Shown: one piece after another, positions 36,071-43,731 of the stretch
Layout: each line of letters opens with the position of its first letter
How positions within the stretch are numbered: position 1 is the stretch's first letter
Assembly (NCBI RefSeq): GCF_037450285.1
Contig: NZ_JAQISN010000002.1
Span: 496,001-560,000, forward strand
Length of the DNA stretch: 64,000 nucleotides
Source of the DNA: Erwinia sp. SLM-02
GTDB taxonomy: Bacteria > Pseudomonadota > Gammaproteobacteria > Enterobacterales > Enterobacteriaceae
Reading direction: 5' to 3'
Translations under genes and position numbers: made by a program
The notes under the pieces: generated by a model
The model's database searches: none
What the model saw: only the letters and a program-made list of their open reading frames with translations
Told to the model about the DNA's origin: nothing

Positions 36071-37590
36071 TCTTTTGTATTCGACATCTCAGGATTGACA
36101 AACAGATAGAGCTCGGAAAACAGATCGGTGGCCAGCATGCCGCGTGTTCCCATGCGTACGGCCACCGCTTCAGCTGCCGCTCCGTGCACAACGCATCCTG
36201 CGCAGGCAGCATCGTAGAGCGAGAGCTTTTGCCCTGCCAGGCTACCGATGATACCTGATAACACATCTCCCATACCGCCGCTGGCCATGCCGGCATTGCC
36301 CACGTCAGCAATTGCCAGCCGGTCACCGTCGTCCGCCACCAGCGTGCCGGCACCTTTCAGAACCACCACGCCGCCATAGCGTTTTACAAGGCGGCGGACC
36401 GCATGTAAGCGGTCACTCTCAATTTCACTCACCTTCACATTCAGCAGCCTGGCCGCTTCACCAGGATGAGGCGTAATAATCCGATTTTGACGTTTATCGG
36501 GACTGATTGCCAGCAGGTTAAGCGCGTCGGCGTCCCAAAGCATCGGTTTATGAGAGTTTTCTACCTTTTTAAGGGCTTTTTTACCCCACGCACCCTGACC
36601 CATCCCCGGCCCGATAACAATGACATCGGCCCATTCCAGCCCTTCATCCAGGGCGGCAGAGGTTAACTCCTGCACCATCAGTTCGGGACGGGCCGTTAGC
36701 AGCGGCGCGACATTTTCAATGTGAGTAAGCACTCGCACAAGTCCCGAGCCGGTGCGTAATGCCGCCTCGGCGGCCATGCGTATTGCCCCCGCCGTACCGT
36801 GATCGCCCCCCACCAGCAGCAGGCGACCGTGATCGCCCTTGTGGGACGTGGGACGCCGTGGCTTAAGCCAGTGGGAGAGATAACCGGCATCATAGCGCGC
36901 GATCGGGGACAGCTGCGTCGCAAGCCAGGAATCGAGCCCAAGACTGTGATAGTGAAGCTGCCCGACATGGTCACGCGCCTTGCCGGTCAGCAACCCGGGC
37001 TTGAGGGCAATAAACGTCAGGGTTGATTTCGCGTCGATCGCCACGCCGGGCGTTGTACCGTTAGTGGAGACTAACCCTGAGGGCACATCAACGGCAAAAA
37101 CAGGGGCGGCATGGCGGTTAGCCTTTTCAATCAGACAATCGTAGGGGGCAGCAGGAGCCCGGTTTATCCCGGTCCCCAGCAGGGCATCAACAATCACCTC
37201 GGCGTCGTCCGGCCAGTCGACGCTGGGATCGTGAATCACGCCGCCCGCCGCCAGCCAGCCGTCGCGCGCCTGCTGCGCTTCATCCGGTCGCGCACGGCGC
37301 CCTTCCACGGCGATAAGCGTCACGGTCAGCCCGGCAGATTTCGCCAGGCGCGCAACGATAAAACCATCGCCCCCGTTATTGCCATGCCCACAGAGAACCA
37401 GCCAGCGGCGAGAATCTGGCCACCGGTTCCGCATCTGGTTAAATGCCGCTTCGCCCGCCCGCTGCATCAGTTCGAACAGAGTTATGCCCAGCGCGTCCGC
37501 GCCTTCCCGTTCAAGCTGAGCTGTCGCCTCCACAGGCCAGACAGAATAGGGTAAACTAGACTCGTCTTTCTGCTGGTTCAGGTTTTTCAT
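36067..37590 (-). CDS. nnr: Bifunctional NAD(P)H-hydrate epimerase / ADP-dependent dehydratase
   Basis: A 507-residue metabolite-repair enzyme that returns damaged, hydrated NAD(P)H to the active form. The YjeF_N epimerase domain (about 20-225) has LCGHGNNGGDGFIVARLA (67-84) and VDVPSGL (about 168-174). The dehydratase domain (about 235-500) has HKGDHGRLLLVGGDHGTAGA and the ATP-site GNAGMASGGMGDVLSG. It is the first gene of a long leftward operon. Its ATG overlaps the ATG of queG on the opposite strand (CATG at 37588-37591). Confidence 0.97.
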   Translation of the reverse strand: MKNLNQQKDESSLPYSVWPVEATAQLEREGADALGITLFELMQRAGEAAFNQMRNRWPDSRRWLVLCGHGNNGGDGFIVARLAKSAGLTVTLIAVEGRRARPDEAQQARDGWLAAGGVIHDPSVDWPDDAEVIVDALLGTGINRAPAAPYDCLIEKANRHAAPVFAVDVPSGLVSTNGTTPGVAIDAKSTLTFIALKPGLLTGKARDHVGQLHYHSLGLDSWLATQLSPIARYDAGYLSHWLKPRRPTSHKGDHGRLLLVGGDHGTAGAIRMAAEAALRTGSGLVRVLTHIENVAPLLTARPELMVQELTSAALDEGLEWADVIVIGPGMGQGAWGKKALKKVENSHKPMLWDADALNLLAISPDKRQNRIITPHPGEAARLLNVKVSEIESDRLHAVRRLVKRYGGVVVLKGAGTLVADDGDRLAIADVGNAGMASGGMGDVLSGIIGSLAGQKLSLYDAACAGCVVHGAAAEAVAVRMGTRGMLATDLFSELYLFVNPEMSNTKE

Positions 37591-38728
37591 GTCACATCCT
37601 CTCGATTTTCATCAACTTGCCCTGGATATTAAACAGTGGGGGCTGGCGCTCGGCTTTCAGCAGGTCGGTATCTGCGATACCGATTTAACGCTGGAGGAGC
37701 CGCGGCTGCAGGCCTGGCTGGATAAACAGTATCACGGAGAGATGGACTGGATGGCGCGTCACGGCATGATGCGCGCCCGTCCCCATGAACTGATGCCCGG
37801 CACGCTTCGGGTGATCAGCGTGCGCATGAACTATCTGCCAGCCAAAGCGGCCTTTGCCAGTACGCTGAGAAACCCGCGTCTGGGCTATGTTAGTCGCTAT
37901 GCTCTTGGCCGTGATTACCACAAAGTATTGCGTAACCGTCTAAAAAAGTTAGGCGATATGATCCGTGAACGCTGTGCGGAAGCGCAATTTCGTCCGTTTG
38001 TGGACTCCGCGCCGGTGCTGGAGCGTCCTCTGGCGGCGAAGGCTGGCCTCGGCTGGACCGGTAAGCACTCGCTGATCCTCAATCGTGAAGCGGGATCGTG
38101 GTTTTTTCTTGGCGAACTGCTGATCGATTTACCGCTTCCCGTTGACCGCCCGGTGGAAGAAAACTGCGGGCGCTGCGTCGCCTGTATCACCACCTGCCCC
38201 ACCGGGGCCATTGTAGAACCTTACAAGGTGGATGCCCGGCGCTGTATTTCCTACCTGACCATCGAGCTGGAAGGGGCAATTCCGGAGGAATTCCGTCCGC
38301 TGATTGGCAATCGCATTTACGGTTGCGATGACTGCCAGCTGATTTGCCCGTGGAACCGCTACGGCCAGCTCACCGATGAAGATGATTTCAGCCCGCGCGC
38401 GGTGCTGCACGCGCCACCGCTTATCGAGCTGTTTGCATGGGACGAGGCAAAATTCCTGCGCATTACGGAAGGATCGGCGATTCGCCGCATCGGGCACCTG
38501 CGCTGGCTGCGTAATGTGGCCGTCGCACTGGGCAACGCACCGTGGGACGCAGCGCATCTTGAGGCGTTAGAAGCGAGGCTCGGGGAGAATGCGATGCTGG
38601 ATGAGCATATCCGCTGGGCCGTGGCCTGCCAGCTGGCAAAGCGCGATGAAAATGCGGTTGAGGTGCAAAGCAGCCAGCAAAGACGCCTGGTACGCGCCGT
38701 TGAGAAAGGTTTACCGCGCGATGCATAA
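37589..38728 (+). CDS. queG: Epoxyqueuosine reductase QueG
   Basis: A 379-residue cobalamin-dependent iron-sulfur enzyme for the last step of queuosine synthesis in tRNA. Two [4Fe-4S] clusters are served by Cys193, 196, 199, 203 and Cys219, 246, 249, 253 (GRCVACITTCPTGAI and GCDDCQLICPW). A HEAT-like C-terminal part (about 290-379) binds tRNA. It is divergent from nnr with the start codons overlapping; the downstream neighbour is the datA-like region, as in E. coli. Confidence 0.97.
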   Translation: MSHPLDFHQLALDIKQWGLALGFQQVGICDTDLTLEEPRLQAWLDKQYHGEMDWMARHGMMRARPHELMPGTLRVISVRMNYLPAKAAFASTLRNPRLGYVSRYALGRDYHKVLRNRLKKLGDMIRERCAEAQFRPFVDSAPVLERPLAAKAGLGWTGKHSLILNREAGSWFFLGELLIDLPLPVDRPVEENCGRCVACITTCPTGAIVEPYKVDARRCISYLTIELEGAIPEEFRPLIGNRIYGCDDCQLICPWNRYGQLTDEDDFSPRAVLHAPPLIELFAWDEAKFLRITEGSAIRRIGHLRWLRNVAVALGNAPWDAAHLEALEARLGENAMLDEHIRWAVACQLAKRDENAVEVQSSQQRRLVRAVEKGLPRDA

Positions 38729-39044
38729 TTGCACAATCGGAACTTTTTAACGCTGCGGGCGAGTTGTCCACATGTTGTGAATAAAAATAAAAAACCGTTG
38801 TCATTCAACCTTCACAGAAATGACAAGCGATCCAGATAACAATTTGAAATATTCACAAATAGATAAAAAACAACAAGTTATATAAAAAACGTAAGAATTT
38901 GCTTATCAGGCAATTGAGGGGCGGGTAAAATCATCCTGTGGATAACTCTGTTTAAAACCCTTTTTGCTCAGGAATAAAAACGCGAAATCTCCGCAGCAGG
39001 CGCTGTGGATAATTATGTGGAAAAAAACGAAATGAAAACCAATT
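38729..39044. other. datA: datA-like DnaA-box cluster with IHF site
   Basis: The 316-bp AT-rich gap between queG and tRNA-Gly holds at least five DnaA boxes: TTGTCCACA at 38764 (one mismatch), TGTGAATAA at 38776 (perfect to TTATNCACA on the minus strand), two perfect TGTGGATAA at 38937-38945 and 39004-39012, and TGTGGAAAA at 39016. A weaker ATATTCACA lies at 38849. A perfect IHF consensus (TATCAGGCAATTG, 38904-38916), preceded by an A/T tract, lies between the left and right boxes. E. coli datA, which binds many DnaA molecules and promotes DnaA-ATP hydrolysis with IHF, lies between queG and glyV. Place and content agree; the function is inferred. Confidence 0.75.
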
Positions 39045-39120
<76 letters not shown>

Positions 39121-39208
39121 TTAGGAGTGGTGCTGCTTTACTGCACAAAATTTCTGTAACTTATTGATTTTACTAACTTTACCCCTCGATTCCCGAGGAG
39201 AGGACGGT

Positions 39209-39237
39209 ATTATGGACCTGTTTTTTCGCGCTGGCAA
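39209..39237 (-). promoter_or_regulatory. Promoter of tRNA-Gly copy 1
   Basis: On the minus strand TTGCCA, 17-bp spacer, CATAAT, then a GC-rich discriminator (ACCGTCC). This form is typical of stringently controlled tRNA promoters. It matches the promoter of copy 2 around the -10 (GGTCCATAATA in both). Confidence 0.7.
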
Positions 39238-39345
39238 GGCCTGCTTCAAAAAAAATTCACATCGCTCACATAATCAGCAGTACAGCGCACCGGATCCGGG
39301 CGGTCACGTGTCAGCGCGGGCCGCCCGGCCCGCATGCCGCCTCGG

Positions 39346-39813
39346 CTAAGCCGGGTTCAGTTCCTTCCAGCGCTGATAGACCTTAATGGCAGCGCCATTC
39401 TTGACCTGTACCATCGGCAGTCGACGCTGTTCCACCGGCTTGGCGTACTCCGCATAGAAGGTATCCAGCTCGAAGTACTTGCGATTATCCTGATACCAGG
39501 GCGCATAATCTTCCCGGGTAGTGAGGTAAACAACTTTCTCCGGGCTGCAATAGTATAGCGATCCCAGACACATCGGACAGGGGCTGGCGAGAATATAAAT
39601 GACGCAGTCGGTTAAATTCTCAGTGCCCAGCTTGCGGCAGGCCTCGCGGATTGCCAGTATTTCCGCATGCGCCGTTGGATCGCTCGTCTGGGCAACCTGA
39701 TTTGCGCTTTCCGCAATCACTTCACCATGGCGAACGATAACCGTGGCAAACGGGCGCCCGCCTTCTTCGACATTTTTCATCGCCAGGTCGATAGTGCGTT
39801 GTACAAAGTCCAT
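39346..39813 (-). CDS. Nucleoside/nucleobase deaminase (guanine-deaminase-like)
   Basis: A 155-residue zinc-dependent deaminase of the cytidine-deaminase superfamily. The site is clear: HAE (His49, Glu51) in PTAHAEILAIREACR and PCPMC (Cys79, Cys82). Overall it resembles the small guanine deaminases such as Bacillus GuaD more than TadA; for example it has the long C-terminal part with YAKPVEQRRLPM before the end. The substrate cannot be fixed from sequence. It begins 18 nt after the cynS stop, so it is the third gene of a cynT-cynS operon, in the place where E. coli has the transporter gene cynX. Confidence 0.85.
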   Translation of the reverse strand: MDFVQRTIDLAMKNVEEGGRPFATVIVRHGEVIAESANQVAQTSDPTAHAEILAIREACRKLGTENLTDCVIYILASPCPMCLGSLYYCSPEKVVYLTTREDYAPWYQDNRKYFELDTFYAEYAKPVEQRRLPMVQVKNGAAIKVYQRWKELNPA

Positions 39814-39831
39814 ACTGTTCTCCCTTACTGA

Positions 39832-40302
39832 TTAAAAAGGCTTGGTCGGTAAATATTTTCCATCCAGCGTGATAACGGCCCGCTCTCCCCCCTCCGGGTC
39901 GGCAACCTTCTGAATATCCAGGCGGAAATTGATAGCGCTGATGATGCCATCACCGAATTTCTCGTGAACCAGCGCTTTCAGCGTTGTGCCGTAAACCTGC
40001 AGCATTTCATAAAAACGATAGATCGTCGGGTCGGTAGGCACCGCGTTAGTGATGCAGCCGCGCAGAGGGATCGTCTGCAGCAACAGCACGGCGTCGCTAT
40101 CCAGCGAAAGTTTTTCCCCTACCTTACGGGCTGCATCGGCAGGTAACGGGTGCTGACCCAGCAGCGCGGCGGTAACAAATGCGATGCTCAGGCCGGTTCC
40201 GGCGGTGATCTGCTCGAAAGACAAATCTTTCCGGGCTTTAGCTAACAGAATAGTTTCGGTAAGTGCCTGACGAGAAGTCGAATTAACCTGTGACTGAATC
40301 AT
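39832..40302 (-). CDS. cynS: Cyanate hydratase (cyanase)
   Basis: A 156-residue decameric enzyme that turns cyanate and bicarbonate into ammonia and CO2. The catalytic residues Arg96, Glu99 and Ser122 are all present, and the C-terminal half from FYEMLQVYGTTLKALVHEKF to GKYLPTKPF is almost identical to E. coli. The open frame extends upstream into cynT, but AAAGGAC before the ATG at 40302 and homology fix the start. Confidence 0.98.
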   Translation of the reverse strand: MIQSQVNSTSRQALTETILLAKARKDLSFEQITAGTGLSIAFVTAALLGQHPLPADAARKVGEKLSLDSDAVLLLQTIPLRGCITNAVPTDPTIYRFYEMLQVYGTTLKALVHEKFGDGIISAINFRLDIQKVADPEGGERAVITLDGKYLPTKPF

Positions 40303-40327
40303 TATATTGTCCTTTGAAATGGATAAA

Positions 40328-40969
40328 TTAAGCCGCGCCCACCCGGGCGTCGCGATGTTCCGCCAGGGGTGTCCATTGCCTGTGGATTTCGTCCCAGCGC
40401 TGAATCTCTCCGCTGGCGATGTCATATACCCAACCGTGAAGCGTGACCTTGCCTTCCGCTAACGCCAGGCAGACGGATGGATGCGTTCGGAGATTGGCCA
40501 ACTGGGCAATCACGTTTTCACGCACCATAGAAGCAATACGCGCCTGCGGGTTTTGGTGCGGGCGTGCGGCGTTAACGACGCGGGCAGAATCGGCATAGCG
40601 CAGCCAGCTGGCTACTGCAGGCATGTGGTCGAGGCACTGGCAGGAGGCAATTGCGCTCATGGCCCCGCAGTCTGAATGGCCGCAGACGACAATATCGGCG
40701 ACGCCGAGTGCGGCGACGGCGTATTCCACCGATGCGGAAACACCCCCGGGTTCTGGCCCGTAGCTGGGAACGATATTTCCCGCATTACGGATCACGAACA
40801 GATCTCCCGGTTCACGCTGGGTAACCAGTTCAGGCACCATGCGGCTGTCCGAACAGGAGATAAACAGCGCCCGGGGCTGTTGCTGCGTGGCCAGGTTTTT
40901 GAATAATTCTGCCCGGCTGGGGAAAGCTTCATGATGAAACTTCAGGAAACCGTCAACAATCTCTTGCAT
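40328..40969 (-). CDS. cynT: Carbonic anhydrase CynT
   Basis: A 213-residue beta-class carbonic anhydrase. Zinc ligands Cys39, His98, Cys101 and the Asp41-Arg43 pair (CSDSR) are present. It keeps bicarbonate available for cyanase by rehydrating the CO2 produced. It is the first gene of the cynT-cynS-deaminase operon and is divergent from cynR. Confidence 0.96.
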   Translation of the reverse strand: MQEIVDGFLKFHHEAFPSRAELFKNLATQQQPRALFISCSDSRMVPELVTQREPGDLFVIRNAGNIVPSYGPEPGGVSASVEYAVAALGVADIVVCGHSDCGAMSAIASCQCLDHMPAVASWLRYADSARVVNAARPHQNPQARIASMVRENVIAQLANLRTHPSVCLALAEGKVTLHGWVYDIASGEIQRWDEIHRQWTPLAEHRDARVGAA

Positions 40970-41037
40970 GTGTAGCCTCTTCGTTGAACGTTGTGTACGC
41001 CACGAAGGTTAGGCCTGCAGATGTATAATGTAAAAGT

Positions 41038-41074
41038 CTGATATATAATCAGCCCTATAAGTTTTAATTATAGG
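41038..41074. promoter_or_regulatory. CynR-type operator between cynR and cynT
   Basis: Two dyads: CTGAT-ATATA-ATCAG (41038-41052) and CCTATAA-7-TTATAGG (41054-41074). The second contains the T-N11-A pattern of LysR-family sites and lies just before the cynR start, suited to autorepression and activation of cynTS. Confidence 0.6.
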
Positions 41075-41081
41075 TCCAGCT

Positions 41082-41966
41082 ATGCTTCTTCGACATATCC
41101 ATTACTTTCTGGCCGTGGCTGAGCACCGCAGTTTTACCCGTGCCGCCGCCGCGCTTTTTGTCTCTCAGCCTGCGTTATCCCAGCAAATCAAGCAGCTGGA
41201 AGAAACGCTCGGTGCCCAGCTTTTCGATCGCTCCGGGCGCACGCTGCGTTTGACCGATGCCGGGGACATCTATGCCCGCTATGCTCGCCGCGCTTTATGC
41301 GACCTGGCCGAAGGAAAACGGGCCATTCATGACGTTGATAATCTCAGCAGCGGTTCGTTACGTCTGGCCATGACCCCAACATTTACCCGCTATCTTCTGG
41401 GACCCCTGATCGCGTCTTTTCACGATCGCCATCCCAACATCACGCTGAGCGTGCGCGAAATGCCACAGGATCTGATCGAACAGGGTCTGGCTAATGATGA
41501 TATTGATGTCGGCGTGGCCTTTTCCGACGTCGGCATGGCCGAGATTGCAGCGCAGCCACTGCTGGTGGAAACGCTGGCGCTGGTCGTGGCGCAGTCGCAC
41601 CCGCTGGCCGTGAGGGATACCCTCGCCCTGCAGGCTCTCGACAAAGAGCGTCTGGTGCTACTGACGTCCGAGTTCGCCACGCGCGAGCAGATTGACCACT
41701 ATTTCAGACAGAATGCGATCTTTCCGCAGGTGATGATGGAGGCAAATTCCCTGAGTGCGGTCATTGAGATCATCCGCCGTACCCGCCTTGCCACGCTGCT
41801 CCCGACAAGGATTGCACTTGAACACGACGCGCTGATCGCCATTCCTTTAACGCCAACCCTGCTGCAAAGAACCGCCGTACTGCTGTACAGGAAAGGGGCC
41901 TGGCAAACGGCAGCCGCCAGAGCGTTTATCGCACTGGCACAGGAAACGGCAGAGGCGCTCCGCTGA
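41082..41966 (+). CDS. cynR: Cyn operon activator CynR (LysR family)
   Basis: A 294-residue regulator with the LysR helix-turn-helix (about 1-60; FTRAAAALFVSQPALSQQIKQLE) and an effector domain (about 90-294). Regions such as LRLTDAGDIYARYARRAL and EFATREQIDHY match E. coli CynR, which responds to cyanate. Divergent from cynT. Confidence 0.93.
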   Translation: MLLRHIHYFLAVAEHRSFTRAAAALFVSQPALSQQIKQLEETLGAQLFDRSGRTLRLTDAGDIYARYARRALCDLAEGKRAIHDVDNLSSGSLRLAMTPTFTRYLLGPLIASFHDRHPNITLSVREMPQDLIEQGLANDDIDVGVAFSDVGMAEIAAQPLLVETLALVVAQSHPLAVRDTLALQALDKERLVLLTSEFATREQIDHYFRQNAIFPQVMMEANSLSAVIEIIRRTRLATLLPTRIALEHDALIAIPLTPTLLQRTAVLLYRKGAWQTAAARAFIALAQETAEALR

Positions 41967-42200
41967 GCGTTCCGGCGGGGCGTTGAAATTACACAGGGCA
42001 GAAACGAGCCAGGGCAGGCGGGATAAACGCGGGTTTTGCATAAGCGGCGAACGGTGTCTGCGGCGTTGTGGACATACTGCCAGCATAACGATAAATATCA
42101 GATCAGGATTTTTTGGTCGTTCAACAGAGAATTCAGCAGAAAAAATTCACGCTGGTTATTGACTGACAGGGGCAAAAGAGAGGATGACTGGAAGAAAACT

Positions 42201-42276
<76 letters not shown>

Positions 42277-42360
42277 TTAGGAGTGGTGCTACTATCAAAC
42301 AGTAGGTAATTGTTTGATTTTTAAATCTTTTACTTCATTCCCGAATCAGGAATGGGCGCT

Positions 42361-42389
42361 ATTATGGACCAGTTATTACAGGCTGACAA
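42361..42389 (-). promoter_or_regulatory. Promoter of tRNA-Gly copy 2
   Basis: On the minus strand TTGTCA, 17-bp spacer, CATAAT, then the GC-rich AGCGCCC discriminator. Confidence 0.7.
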
Positions 42390-42740
42390 CCCCCCCACGG
42401 TGCTTTTTCGTCTTAAACGTGCCGACTGCTATAAATTCGCTCAAAAAGAGCAATAACCACCCTGTTTTTGCCATTTTTCCTGCTGACGTTGTCTTATATC
42501 TGCGCCTTTTTAAAGAGACCGTGCGGATTAAGGATACGGAGCGCGTTGGCAAATACGGGAAAACGATTGGGCGATCGGCAGGTTACGCGTATGTATGGCG
42601 TACCGGGCAACGGCCGGTCACACCCTTCGGGCGGAGGGAGCATCGCGCTGAGATTTCGCCGGGCTGAGCAGAAAATATGAGGACGTTAAATTCGCGGGCG
42701 CGGAAGAAACCGGCCTGTACAGGCGTGAATTTCAGGCATA

Positions 42741-42770
42741 AAAAAAGGACCCGTCAGGATCCTTTTTCTA
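42741..42770 (-). terminator. Terminator of tRNA-Gly copy 3
   Basis: AAAAAGGA / TCCTTTTT arms with an inner CC-GTCA-GG; read leftward it ends in a T-run. It lies 33 nt after the tRNA. Confidence 0.75.
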
Positions 42771-42802
42771 CTGTTCTACCGCTTGCACGGTGAAACAAAA
42801 TT

Positions 42803-42878
<76 letters not shown>

Positions 42879-42920
42879 TAAGTCGTAGCGATGTAATTTC
42901 TTCACCGGTACGGGGTGCGA

Positions 42921-42948
42921 ATTATACGGAGATTTGTTCCCTGCGCAA
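42921..42948 (-). promoter_or_regulatory. Promoter of tRNA-Gly copy 3
   Basis: On the minus strand TTGCGC, 16-bp spacer, TATAAT, then TCGCACCCC. Confidence 0.6.
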
Positions 42949-42983
42949 TCCTGTTGTCATAAAATTTTGAGCTTTTCGTTCTG

Positions 42984-43024
42984 ACTGCTGATAAACACGG
43001 CAAAAAGGAGAATTTATCAGCAGT
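42984..43024. repeat. Inverted repeat downstream of orn
   Basis: ACTGCTGATAAA (42984-42995) is perfectly inverted at 43013-43024 with a 17-nt loop. It may end or stabilise the orn transcript, but it lacks a T-run. Confidence 0.55.
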
Positions 43025-43083
43025 TCAGGGGGTGAAACGCGGCAACCGAGGCAAAAAATCTCACGCACTGCCCCCCGTCGTCC

Positions 43084-43629
43084 TCACAGCTGGATGAAAT
43101 GCTCGCGGTAATAGGACAGCTCGGCCACGGATTCGCGGATATCATCCATCGCCTGGTGCGATCCCTGCTTTTTAAAGCCCGGCAGGATTTCAGGCTTCCA
43201 GCGGCGCGCCAGCTCTTTCAGCGTGCTGACGTCCAGGTAGCGATAGTGGAAGTAGGCTTCCAGCTCCGGCATGTATTTGAACAGGAAGCGGCGATCCTGA
43301 CCGATGCTGTTACCGCAAATCGGTGAGCTGTTAGCGGGCACCCACTCTTTGAGGAATTCAATGGTGGCCAGTTCGGCCGCGCGATCGTCATGCTGGCTGG
43401 CCTTAACCCGCTCAACCAGTCCGCTGTTGGTGTGCGTGCGCACGTTCCAGTCATCCATCAGCGCCAGCTGGGCGTCGGACTGGTGTACGGCAAATACCGG
43501 CCCTTCCGCGAGAATATTCAGATTGGCATCGGTAACCAGCGTCGCGATCTCGATAATACGATCCCGCTCCGGGTCCAGGCCAGTCATCTCAAGATCAATC
43601 CAAATCAGGTTATTAGCATTCGCGGTCAT
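43084..43629 (-). CDS. orn: Oligoribonuclease
   Basis: A 181-residue DEDDh exonuclease that finishes RNA decay by cleaving dinucleotides. Asp12 and Glu14 (WIDLEMTGLDP) start the active site; GQDRRFLFKYMPELE and HQAMDDIRESVAEL complete it. The open frame runs 27 codons upstream, but the ATG at 43629 matches the E. coli start and length. Divergent from rsgA. Confidence 0.97.
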   Translation of the reverse strand: MTANANNLIWIDLEMTGLDPERDRIIEIATLVTDANLNILAEGPVFAVHQSDAQLALMDDWNVRTHTNSGLVERVKASQHDDRAAELATIEFLKEWVPANSSPICGNSIGQDRRFLFKYMPELEAYFHYRYLDVSTLKELARRWKPEILPGFKKQGSHQAMDDIRESVAELSYYREHFIQL

Positions 43630-43731
43630 AGTGCATCTCACTGTGGTCAAAGCGGCATTGTCGTTAATTAGCGTGTATGATAGACGTTTTGCCCCCGTAG
43701 GGCGAAACATGCCTGATTCGTGTGAGGAACA

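Larger units (their letters stand above)
42277..42802. other. Region between tRNA-Gly copies 2 and 3
   Basis: 526 bp holding the copy-2 promoter and the copy-3 terminator. Between them (about 42400-42735) I see no gene, RNA or repeat; the open frame 42314-42667 has no family features or ribosome-binding site. Confidence 0.6.

Noticed and set aside
42314..42667. 117-residue plus-strand open frame between tRNA-Gly copies
   Set aside because: Non-ATG start, no ribosome-binding site, overlaps the tRNA promoter, no recognisable family.
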